Origin: CAWJEL01 sp964647255
GTDB lineage: Bacteria; Chloroflexota; Anaerolineae; CG2-30-64-16
Length of the DNA: 5,054 nt
Direction of reading: 5' to 3'
Assembly (NCBI GenBank): GCA_964647255.1
Contig: CAZYGI010000157.1
Span: forward strand, 1 to 5,054
This document shows, piece after piece, positions 1 through 5,054 of the stretch (positions within the stretch are counted from its first letter, which is position 1; the number at the start of each line of letters is the position of its first letter). The notes beneath the pieces were generated by a model. The model did not search any database. It saw only the letters and a list, made by a program, of their open reading frames with translations, and was not told the DNA's origin. A program made the position numbers and the translations under genes.

Positions 1-44
1 CTCTACGGCGAGCGGCTGAAGGACCACGAGCTGCCCGGCGGCCC
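1..44 (+). other. Probable displaced N-terminal coding segment of the sortase
   Basis: Read from base 1, this stretch gives LYGERLKDHEL, and all eleven codons end in G or C, as expected for coding DNA in this genome. The sortase frame (from base 2) has a TGA at 17-19. The third frame has A/T-rich third positions. From about base 35 the sortase frame reads PAAPATGAATPVIAPT, a normal exported-protein linker. The simplest reading is that the end of a membrane-proximal segment lies in one frame and the linker in the next, with one extra base around the CCC at 34-36. This may be a sequencing or assembly error or a true frameshift. The segment is short, so the call is moderate. Confidence 0.5.
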
Positions 45-67
45 CGGCGACCGGCGCAGCAACACCG

Positions 68-742
68 GTGATCGCCCCGACCGGGACGCCGGCGCCCCTC
101 GCCTCGGCGGCGCCGGCGGGAACGATCGCGCCGGCGACCGCGACGCCACCGCCTGTGGCGACGCCGACCGCGGCGCCGGTCACGCCCGCAACGCTCCCGA
201 CGGCGATCTCGACCGGTGCGCCGGTCGGCGCCGGCGCGCTGCCGGTCCGCCTGCAAATCCCCAAACTCAAGCTCGATGTGCCCGTTGTGGAGATGGGTTG
301 GCTGGTCATCCAGACGCAGGACGGTCTGCGCTCCGACTGGGACATCCCAAAAGATGCAGCTGGCCATCATCTCAACAGCGCCAGGTTGGGCGAGGCCGGC
401 AACCTGGTGATTTCCGGTCACAACAATATCTACGGCCAGGTCTTCCGGCCGATCAGCCTCGCCTGGAACAACGATCAGCGCGTCAAAGTGGACGACTACA
501 CGGATCAATCCGATGTGCTCAACGGCGCGGTCGTCAAGCTGTTCGATGCCGCCGGGGCCGAACACGACTACCTCGTCTCGGCGTTTTATCGCCTGAAGGA
601 GACGGGGGCCTCGCGGGAGCAGCAAGCGGCGCACGCAGTCTACATGCAGCCGACCGATCATGAGCAGGTGACACTGATCACCTGCTGGCCGCCAACCAGC
701 AACACCCACCGTCTGATCCTGATCGCCCGGCCCGCCCAATAG
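68..742 (+). CDS. Sortase-family cysteine transpeptidase (N-terminus uncertain)
   Basis: Sortases are extracytoplasmic, membrane-anchored transpeptidases that cut a C-terminal sorting motif of exported proteins and join the product to the cell surface. In the 224-residue reading from GTG at 68, residues 1-58 are a Pro/Ala/Thr-rich linker and about 59-224 form the sortase beta-barrel. The visible catalytic set is His118 in SGHNN, Cys206 in TLITC (codon 683-685) and Arg215 in THRLIL, at the usual spacing. Sub-class cannot be fixed by eye; the single-domain form with TLITCWPP resembles the class D/E/F-like sortases of non-Firmicutes. The GTG start is doubtful: it gives no signal peptide or membrane anchor, which sortases need, and linker-like sequence continues upstream of it. 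The true start is probably left of the window, in the frame of bases 1-33. No LPxTG-type substrate lies beside it, although several exported proteins follow. Confidence 0.88.
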   Translation: MIAPTGTPAPLASAAPAGTIAPATATPPPVATPTAAPVTPATLPTAISTGAPVGAGALPVRLQIPKLKLDVPVVEMGWLVIQTQDGLRSDWDIPKDAAGHHLNSARLGEAGNLVISGHNNIYGQVFRPISLAWNNDQRVKVDDYTDQSDVLNGAVVKLFDAAGAEHDYLVSAFYRLKETGASREQQAAHAVYMQPTDHEQVTLITCWPPTSNTHRLILIARPAQ

Positions 743-772
743 CCCGGACGCCGGGAATTCGCGGCAGTTTTT
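743..772 (+). terminator. Weak rho-independent terminator candidate after the sortase
   Basis: Immediately after the TAG stop there are two mutually exclusive small stems. CCCGG (743-747) can pair with CCGGG (751-755) across a three-base loop, or GCCG (750-753) can pair with CGGC (762-765). The second is followed directly by AG and five T residues (768-772). The stems are short, so termination efficiency is uncertain, but the T-run and the position between a stop codon and a new promoter fit an end of transcription. Confidence 0.35.
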
Positions 773-777
773 GAAAT

Positions 778-806
778 TGGACAAGCGTTTCGACATCTGT
801 TATACT
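778..806 (+). promoter_or_regulatory. Sigma70-type extended -10 promoter for the PEP-CTERM gene
   Basis: TGGACA (778-783, five of six matches to TTGACA) is followed by a 17-base spacer and TATACT (801-806, five of six matches to TATAAT). A TG at 798-799, one base before the hexamer, makes an extended -10. Transcription would start near 812-814, leaving an 85-90-base leader before the ATG at 900. The leader is less GC-rich than the genes and carries a run of seven A (858-864). The spacing and match are good for such a GC-rich background; the call rests on sequence only. Confidence 0.6.
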
Positions 807-886
807 CGTCCCGCGGTGAATGGCAATGCAAAACCGCACTTCCTGATTCATACAAGCAAAAAAATGTCCCGCTCTGTCATCAATGG

Positions 887-895
887 AAAGGAGAG
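887..895 (+). promoter_or_regulatory. Ribosome binding site that sets the start at 900
   Basis: AAAGGAGAG, with core AGGAG at 889-893, lies six bases before ATG at 900-902. It decides this start over an in-frame upstream TTG at 771, which would sit inside the promoter and place 43 non-signal-like residues before the signal peptide. The same AAGGAGAG string precedes the gene at 1548. Confidence 0.8.
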
Positions 896-899
896 TCTC

Positions 900-1361
900 A
901 TGCAAAAACGTCTCGCCATCCTTGCCCTGATCGTCATGCTGTTGCTCCTCGTTGTGCCGCTGGCCGCGGCTCAGGGAACGACGACCGTGCCCCCGGTGTG
1001 TGGCGCGGTCTACGTCAACAGCACCACCCTCGCCGGCACCTGGGACAAAGTGTGCGCGGGCGCCACTGTCTGGGTGGTTGATGCGAACAACAACATCCTC
1101 GGTCAGGCAGTGATTGCCGCCGATGGTTCGTTCGTGATCACGCTCAACCGGGCCCCGGTCGAAGGCGAAGTGTTGACTGTGCTGACAAATTGTGGCGGCG
1201 CGTCGGAGCCTTATCCGGTGCCGTCGGACTCCTGCACCGTCATCACCGTCAAGCCCACGCCCCCGACACCGATCCCCGAACCCGGAACGCTGATTTTGCT
1301 GGGCTCAGGTCTTGCCGGTTTCGCCGGGTATGCTGGTCTTCGCTGGCGCGCCCGCAAGTAA
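900..1361 (+). CDS. Secreted Ig-like protein with C-terminal PEP-CTERM sorting signal
   Basis: This 153-residue exported protein has three parts. Residues 1-24 are a Sec signal peptide (MQKR, a long hydrophobic core, then AAA before Gln25). Residues about 32-115 form a small beta domain whose pattern (AGTW..VCAGATVWVVD..NNILGQAVIAADGSFVITL) resembles bacterial Ig-like (Big_6-type) domains; it has four cysteines (34, 52, 98, 112), which could form two disulfides outside the cell. Residues 118-153 are a short Pro/Thr linker, then IPEPGT (125-130), a hydrophobic helix and a basic tail RWRARK. That tail is the classic tripartite PEP-CTERM signal recognised by exosortases (EpsH family) in other bacteria. 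It probably ends up at the surface or in the extracellular matrix. No exosortase is in the window, and the neighbouring transpeptidase is a classical sortase. It appears to be transcribed alone from its own promoter. The exact role of the Ig-like domain is unknown. Confidence 0.85.
   Translation: MQKRLAILALIVMLLLLVVPLAAAQGTTTVPPVCGAVYVNSTTLAGTWDKVCAGATVWVVDANNNILGQAVIAADGSFVITLNRAPVEGEVLTVLTNCGGASEPYPVPSDSCTVITVKPTPPTPIPEPGTLILLGSGLAGFAGYAGLRWRARK
1272..1358 (+). other. PEP-CTERM sorting signal (coding segment)
   Basis: These codons specify residues 125-153: the IPEP motif followed by GT, a Gly/Leu/Ala-rich membrane-spanning stretch and five basic residues within the last seven. In the established family (PEP-CTERM, TIGR02595/PF07589) this region is removed by an exosortase after export, and the protein is transferred to an as yet poorly defined acceptor. 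Confidence 0.85.
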
Positions 1362-1463
1362 CCGCGGTTCGACCGTCAGGCCTGCCAGGCGTAGCATTGG
1401 ACATTGTTCTCACTCTGCCGCGGTCAAAGTGATCGCCTGGGCATAATTGAGCACCCTCTACGA

Positions 1464-1504
1464 ACATGGGGCGTCCGCATGCGGATCGCCCCATGTGTTT
1501 AATT
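1464..1504 (+). terminator. Long near-perfect hairpin, probable terminator or 5' leader element
   Basis: The two arms, 1464-1479 and 1480-1496, are complementary over sixteen pairs, interrupted only by a bulged T at 1486. The outer ten pairs are ACATGGGGCG with CGCCCCATGT. In practice the tip would open to a small loop around CATG. It is followed by GTTTAATT (1497-1504), a weak T-tract. It lies 102 bases after the PEP-CTERM stop and 51 bases before the next start, so it could end the first transcript, act in the leader of the second, or be a binding site for a dimeric regulator. Terminator is the preferred reading because of the strong stem and T-rich tail. Confidence 0.55.
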
Positions 1505-1534
1505 GCGTTCCAGCGCCAACCTTTGGCTGCGATC

Positions 1535-1542
1535 AAGGAGAG
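1535..1542 (+). promoter_or_regulatory. Ribosome binding site that sets the start at 1548
   Basis: AAGGAGAG, with core AGGAG at 1536-1540, lies seven bases before ATG at 1548-1550. The in-frame TTG at 1503 has no such site, overlaps the T-rich tail of the hairpin and would add fifteen residues in front of a complete signal peptide, so it was not used. Confidence 0.8.
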
Positions 1543-1547
1543 AATAC

Positions 1548-3773
1548 ATGAAGCGGATCATCTCAGTGCGCGGCAGACGATGGCTTCACGCCGTGCAGGC
1601 CCTGTTGCTGCTCGCCGGACTGGTGATCGGCCTGGGCAATGCGCGCACGGCCCAGGCCGGGCAGATTTATCCGTGCGGCAACGAGCGTCTTGGATTCGGG
1701 GTCGTCAGCGGCATCCAGCATTACAATGTAGCCCCGCTGCGCGCCGGCTGGTACGTCAACTGGGGCGCAACTGCGGCGACCGCGCATCCGGCCGGCATGG
1801 ATTTTGCCCAGATCATCCGCACCAATAGCACGGGCTATTGGACTAACGGCGATACGATTGCCGACATCGTTGCGCGCAACCCCGGCGCCCTCTGGCTGAT
1901 CGGCAACGAGCCGGACTCACCGGTGCAGGACCCGACGCTGCCGGAAGCCTATGCCACGGTTTACCACAACGCTTACACTGAAATCAAGCGGCTGGATCCG
2001 GCCGCGCAGGTTGCGATCGGCGGCATGGTGGGGGCCACGCCGGTGCGGATGAAGTGGCTGGACCGGGCCTGGGCGGAATACCGGCGGCTTTACGGCGCCG
2101 ACATGCCGGTGGATATCTGGAACGTGCACGCGTTCGTGCTGCGCGAGGTGCGGCCGGGGCATGGCAAGGAGTGTGCGCCGGCCGGCAGCACCGACACCGG
2201 CACCTGGGGCGCGCTGATTCCGCCCGGTGTGGAGGACAACTGCGGCCAGTGGATCAAGACAGACGAGTTGGATCGCCATGACCTGTTCCAGCAACAGATC
2301 GTCCGCTTCCGCACCTGGATGCGCGATCACGGACAGCAAAACAAAGAACTGGTCGTCTCCGAGTATGGCATCCTCTTCCCGGAAGAGCTGGGCTACCCTT
2401 ACTCCCGCGTCAAGGACTACATGCTCTGGACGTTCAACTATTTTTCGACGGCCCGCGACACGGCGATCGGCTACCCGGGCGACGATTATCACCTGGTGCA
2501 GCGGTGGGCCTGGTACAGCCTGGACGATAACAACTTCGGCTGGGGCACCACGCGCAGCGCGCTGATGACCAGCTACGATCCGAGCAAACCCACCGTGGTG
2601 CCTCAGCTCACGCAGTTGGGCAACGACTTCGTGCAGTACGCCAGCGCCAAGGCTGCGGCATGCACGACTTACGTGGATCTCCTGCCGGTGCGCCTCACCG
2701 CGACGCCCGCAGGGACGATCCCTTACGGCGCGACCACCACGCTGGGGTTGACGGTCGAAGTGGAAAATCGAGGCACCGCGCCATCGCCTGCCTCGCAGGT
2801 GCGGGTTTATGACGGCGACCCGGATGCCGGCGGCGCCTTGATCGCCACTGCGCCGTTGTCGTCCGTGCCCGCACGCTACCAGGGCGCCGTCACCGTGACC
2901 GCTAACTGGACGGTGGCTGCCACAGGCGGCCATACGCTCGTGGCTGTGGTGGATCCCGGCAACCAGATCGCGGAGTCGCGTGAGGGCAACAATCGTCTGG
3001 CGGTTCCCCTCAGCTTCGGCACGGTGAACCTCGTCGTCACGCCCGCAAGCTGGCGGCTCGATGCCGGTCCCCTGCGGCCCGCAGAAGCCACGCAGATGAC
3101 GCTGCTGCCCGGCACGGTTGCGCTGAACCAGGTGGAGCCGCCGAGCGCGGGTCTGAGCATCGCGCCGATCGGGTATACCCTCACCTGGTACGATGGCGAC
3201 GCGCCGAACGCGCACCAGATCGCCGCGGAGACGGTCGCGGCGCCGGCCGTTTTCGGGAGCACCTACACGCCGCCGACGCAGCCCTGGGCGCCGGTGCTGA
3301 CGGATGCGCACCGCCTCCGGTTCACCGCCACCCTGGCGAACGGTGCGCCGGAAACTACCCTGGCCGACAACACCGCCCAGGTTTCGGTGCCGGCTAGCCA
3401 ACCCGATCTTGTCTTGGCCCAGATCAGGAAAGAGAACAGCGGGCCGGGCCTCGCTGCCTCCGGTACTTTCACCGTACATTTGCAGGTCCGCATCGCCAAT
3501 CTGGGCACGCTCGCCCCGCCGGCCGACCTCGCCGTCAGTTTCCATGCGGGCACGACCACGGCCGACCCGGAAATCGGACGCGTTGCCCTTGAGGCGGGGG
3601 GAAATTGGACGACGCCGCTCGCCTGGACGAACCCCTCCACGGGCGCACATCCCTTCCTCGCATTTGTGGATCCGGACAACCTCATTGCGGAGAGCCGGGA
3701 GGATAACAACGCCCTGTCGGGCACGGTGTTCGCCGATCCGAAGAATGTCTATCTGCCCATCATGCGAAGATGA
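1548..3773 (+). CDS. Secreted glycosidase-like TIM-barrel protein with three CARDB/Ig-like modules
   Basis: This 741-residue exported protein starts with a Sec signal peptide (1-37, cleavage after AQA). Residues about 40-370 look like a clan GH-A glycoside hydrolase barrel: LWLIGNEPD carries candidate acid/base Glu121, WNVHAF (191-196) fits a conserved barrel strand, and ELVVSEYGIL carries candidate nucleophile Glu272, 151 residues later. Four cysteines (43, 209, 232, 372) frame this part. The exact GH family cannot be named and activity is inferred. Three beta-sandwich modules follow: about 375-490 (CARDB-like), 491-615 (more divergent) and 618-730 (CARDB-like). The first and third end in the motif VDPxNxIAESRExNN. 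CARDB domains usually mediate adhesion or carbohydrate binding on the outside of cells. The last residues are NVYLPIMRR, with no membrane anchor. It is the first gene of a likely operon with the next two. It may remodel or bind an extracellular polysaccharide. Confidence 0.82.
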   Translation: MKRIISVRGRRWLHAVQALLLLAGLVIGLGNARTAQAGQIYPCGNERLGFGVVSGIQHYNVAPLRAGWYVNWGATAATAHPAGMDFAQIIRTNSTGYWTNGDTIADIVARNPGALWLIGNEPDSPVQDPTLPEAYATVYHNAYTEIKRLDPAAQVAIGGMVGATPVRMKWLDRAWAEYRRLYGADMPVDIWNVHAFVLREVRPGHGKECAPAGSTDTGTWGALIPPGVEDNCGQWIKTDELDRHDLFQQQIVRFRTWMRDHGQQNKELVVSEYGILFPEELGYPYSRVKDYMLWTFNYFSTARDTAIGYPGDDYHLVQRWAWYSLDDNNFGWGTTRSALMTSYDPSKPTVVPQLTQLGNDFVQYASAKAAACTTYVDLLPVRLTATPAGTIPYGATTTLGLTVEVENRGTAPSPASQVRVYDGDPDAGGALIATAPLSSVPARYQGAVTVTANWTVAATGGHTLVAVVDPGNQIAESREGNNRLAVPLSFGTVNLVVTPASWRLDAGPLRPAEATQMTLLPGTVALNQVEPPSAGLSIAPIGYTLTWYDGDAPNAHQIAAETVAAPAVFGSTYTPPTQPWAPVLTDAHRLRFTATLANGAPETTLADNTAQVSVPASQPDLVLAQIRKENSGPGLAASGTFTVHLQVRIANLGTLAPPADLAVSFHAGTTTADPEIGRVALEAGGNWTTPLAWTNPSTGAHPFLAFVDPDNLIAESREDNNALSGTVFADPKNVYLPIMRR
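2949..2993 (+). repeat. CARDB end motif, copy 1
   Basis: This codes for VDPGNQIAESREGNN (residues 468-482), the characteristic closing strand-turn of a CARDB module. It is identical at 12 of 15 residues to the copy at 3666-3710, while the DNA differs at many silent positions. This indicates an old duplication or independent conservation of the domain rather than a recent copy. Confidence 0.75.
3666..3710 (+). repeat. CARDB end motif, copy 2
   Basis: This codes for VDPDNLIAESREDNN (residues 707-721), the matching motif that closes the third beta module. The middle module has only a degenerate equivalent (ETTLADNTAQVSV). Confidence 0.75.
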
Positions 3774-3784
3774 ACGGCCGGTTT

Positions 3785-3793
3785 AGGGAGGGG
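3785..3793 (+). promoter_or_regulatory. Ribosome binding site for the DUF11-type gene
   Basis: AGGGAGGGG precedes two in-frame GTG codons at 3796 and 3802. GGGAG (3786-3790) is five bases from the first; the end of the purine tract is eight bases from the second. Either could be used. Both leave a complete signal peptide, so the protein differs by only two residues. Confidence 0.6.
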
Positions 3794-3795
3794 TT

Positions 3796-4485
3796 GTGAG
3801 CGTGAAACACGGCCGGCGGCTGCTGGCTTACGGTCTGGCGGTGCTGGCGCTTTGTAGCGTCCCGTACGCCTGGGCAACGCCTGAGGCGGGCTGGTCGGGC
3901 CAGGGGGTCACGGTGCCCACGCCCACCCCCAGGCAGATCTGGACGCCCTCGCCGGCGCCCGGCCGCGACCTGCCGAGCCCGACACCGGCCCCCGGCGTGA
4001 CGCTAACGCCCGTCACGCCGGGACCGCTGACCACGCCGACCCCGACAGCCACCGCCTCCGGCGCCCCGGCGCTGCTGACATTGACCCAGGAAGTCGCTCC
4101 ACTGTTGGCTTGGCCAGGCGTGCGCGTGGATTACGTGCTGACGGTCAGGAACGTGGGCGCCGCCTCCGCGCGGCAGGTGCTCCTGGAGGCTACGCTGCCT
4201 GAAGCGCTCGATCCGGTCGCCCTCTCCGCCGCAAACGCGAGCACGGCCTGGGAGGGACATACGCTGCGGGGCCGCGTCGCCATCCTGCCGCCCGGCGGCC
4301 AGGCGGTGGTCAGGTTCAGCGCGATCGTGCGCGCCGACGCGATCCAAGGCAGGCTGCTGGTAACGGCGGCGCAGGCCACCGTGGCCGGTGCACCGGCCGT
4401 ACAGGCGGAGGCCTTCATCGTGCTGCCGCCGGTTACACTGCCGGTGGTCGGCGCCGAGACGCGCGCGGAAATGGGACGCAGATGA
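3796..4485 (+). CDS. Secreted Pro/Thr-rich protein with a DUF11-type beta domain
   Basis: This 229-residue exported protein has a signal peptide at 1-27 (KHGRR, hydrophobic core, cleavage after AWA). Residues 38-87 are a Pro/Thr/Ser-rich flexible linker (PTPTP, SPTPAP, TPTPTAT). Residues about 93-210 form a beta-sandwich resembling DUF11/conserved-repeat domains: VDYVLTVRNVGAASARQVLLEATLPEAL and the LPPGGQAVVRF segment are typical. Such domains occur in bacterial and archaeal cell-surface proteins and act as structural stalk or adhesion units. It ends LPVVGAETRAEMGRR (215-229): an LPxxG-like string and a basic tail, but without the hydrophobic helix of a full sortase signal. The gene begins 22 bases after the glycosidase-like gene and its stop overlaps the next start, so all three are likely co-transcribed. 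Linker length, Thr content and the coupled DUF2723 gene suggest, by inference only, that it may be O-glycosylated. The GTG at 3802 is an alternative start. Confidence 0.78.
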   Translation: MSVKHGRRLLAYGLAVLALCSVPYAWATPEAGWSGQGVTVPTPTPRQIWTPSPAPGRDLPSPTPAPGVTLTPVTPGPLTTPTPTATASGAPALLTLTQEVAPLLAWPGVRVDYVLTVRNVGAASARQVLLEATLPEALDPVALSAANASTAWEGHTLRGRVAILPPGGQAVVRFSAIVRADAIQGRLLVTAAQATVAGAPAVQAEAFIVLPPVTLPVVGAETRAEMGRR

Positions 4486-5054
4486 TGGAGCGCTTCCCGG
4501 CGGCTTTGCGTCTCCGCCCGCACGACCGCCGGATGCCTGCCTGGCCGGCCACGGTCGCCGGCGCGCTGGCGTTCGCCCTGTATGCGCTGACGCTGGCGCC
4601 GGGCCTGACCTGGGCGCACAACGGCGCGGACGGCGGCGACTTCCTGGCCGCGGCGCTCACGAACGGCGTTCCCCATCCCTCCGGTTATCCGACCTACCTG
4701 CTCCTGCTGCGGGCCGCTATCGCCCTGCTGCCGGTCGAACCCGCCCGTGCAGGAAATTGGCTCTCTGCGCTGTGCGCGGCGGCCGCGGTCGGGGTCCTCG
4801 CCGATCTGGCGATGCGCGTCGTCGCGCGCGCCAGCGAGGAGGCGGCGCCGGCAGCGCGGCGGTGGCACGTCGCAGCCGGCGTGAGCGCTGCGTTGACCTG
4901 GGCCGCCTCGCAGGCGCTCTGGAGCCAGGCCGTCATCACCGAGGTGTATGCGCTCAACGCGCTGGCGGTGGCCGTCGTGTTCTGGCTGCTCTGGCGCTGG
5001 CGGGATGCGGTCGAGGCCGGCCGGCGCGGCCGCGCCTGGCTGGCCGCTGCCGGG
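4482..5054 (+). CDS. DUF2723 (TMEM260-like) multi-pass membrane protein, 3' end cut off
   Basis: The window holds the first 191 codons with no stop. The sequence matches the N-terminal pattern of DUF2723 (PF11028), a family of GT-C-like membrane glycosyltransferases; the human relative TMEM260 is a protein O-mannosyltransferase. Visible landmarks are a first hydrophobic helix (about 21-41), then APGLTW followed by DGGDF (50-54, the usual acidic motif, Asp50 and Asp53), NGVPHPSGYPTY (61-72), further hydrophobic segments at about 73-84, 93-110, 130-150 and 155-171, and WSQAVITEVYALN (147-159) with Glu154. Its ATG lies within ATGATG: 4482 overlaps the TGA of the previous gene as ATGA, and 4485 is the next codon in frame, so translational coupling is likely. 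Bacterial substrates are largely unknown; lipid-linked sugar donor and exported protein or glycan acceptor are inferred from the family. Full family members are much longer than what is seen here. Confidence 0.85.
   Translation, partial: MMERFPAALRLRPHDRRMPAWPATVAGALAFALYALTLAPGLTWAHNGADGGDFLAAALTNGVPHPSGYPTYLLLLRAAIALLPVEPARAGNWLSALCAAAAVGVLADLAMRVVARASEEAAPAARRWHVAAGVSAALTWAASQALWSQAVITEVYALNALAVAVVFWLLWRWRDAVEAGRRGRAWLAAAG

Noticed and set aside
1..71. Upstream gene ending in TGA at 69-71, overlapping the GTG at 68
   Set aside because: The GTGA overlap looks attractive, but codons in that frame over bases 3-35 have mostly A/T third positions, unlike every real gene here.
298..663. Open frame from 298 in the frame of bases 1-33
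   Set aside because: This frame stays open through the sortase, but the translation past base 34 is Gly/Asp/Arg-rich shadow sequence, while the sortase frame carries the catalytic motifs.
1398..1447. TGGACA (1398-1403) and CATAAT (1442-1447) as a promoter for the operon
   Set aside because: The spacing between them is 38 bases, and neither has a partner hexamer at 16-18 bases.
1917..3650. 577-codon open frame on the minus strand
   Set aside because: It is antisense to the glycosidase-like gene. Its translation is Arg/Gly-rich, has no recognisable domain or signal, and is a typical result of high third-position GC on the other strand.
3847..3858. Lipoprotein signal around Cys20 of the DUF11-type protein
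   Set aside because: The residue before the cysteine is Leu (LALC), which does not fit the lipobox. A signal peptidase I site after AWA follows a few residues later.
4131..4868. 245-codon open frame on the minus strand
   Set aside because: It is antisense to the DUF11-type and DUF2723 genes, which have clear domain patterns. The product is Arg/Ala-rich low-complexity sequence.

Overview
This is a high-GC window with every supported gene on the + strand. It looks like an uncultured Chloroflexota bacterium (Anaerolineae or Caldilineae type). That placement is an inference from three things: exported proteins with Pro/Thr-rich linkers and CARDB or DUF11-type beta domains, a C-terminus reading VYLPIMRR, and a DUF2723 membrane protein. 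No rRNA, tRNA, mobile element or CRISPR array was seen.

Layout: (1) 1-742, a cysteine transpeptidase of the sortase superfamily (His118, TLITC Cys206, Arg215). Its reading frame appears broken near position 34, with the membrane-anchor part probably in another frame and off the left edge. (2) 743-899, an intergenic region with a weak terminator-like stem and a good extended -10 sigma70-type promoter. (3) 900-1361, a small secreted Ig-like protein ending in a textbook PEP-CTERM sorting signal. (4) 1362-1547, an intergenic region with a long, almost perfect hairpin. (5) 1548-3773, a large secreted protein with a TIM-barrel glycosidase-like domain (candidate acid residues Glu121 and Glu272), three CARDB/Ig-like modules and a VYLPIMRR end. 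(6) 3796-4485, a secreted Pro/Thr-rich DUF11-type protein. (7) 4482-5054, the N-terminal 191 codons of a DUF2723 (TMEM260-like) multi-pass membrane protein, cut by the right edge.

Genes 5-7 are tightly packed (22-base gap, then an ATGA overlap) and probably form one operon. The theme is the cell surface: three exported proteins with three different C-terminal endings, a sortase beside them, and a probable membrane glycosyltransferase translationally coupled to a Pro/Thr-rich exported protein. The most interesting reading, which is inference, is a local surface-protein module in which export, anchoring and possibly O-glycosylation are encoded together. The part to test is which enzyme recognises which C-terminus, since the PEP-CTERM signal belongs to exosortases and the only transpeptidase visible here is a classical sortase.
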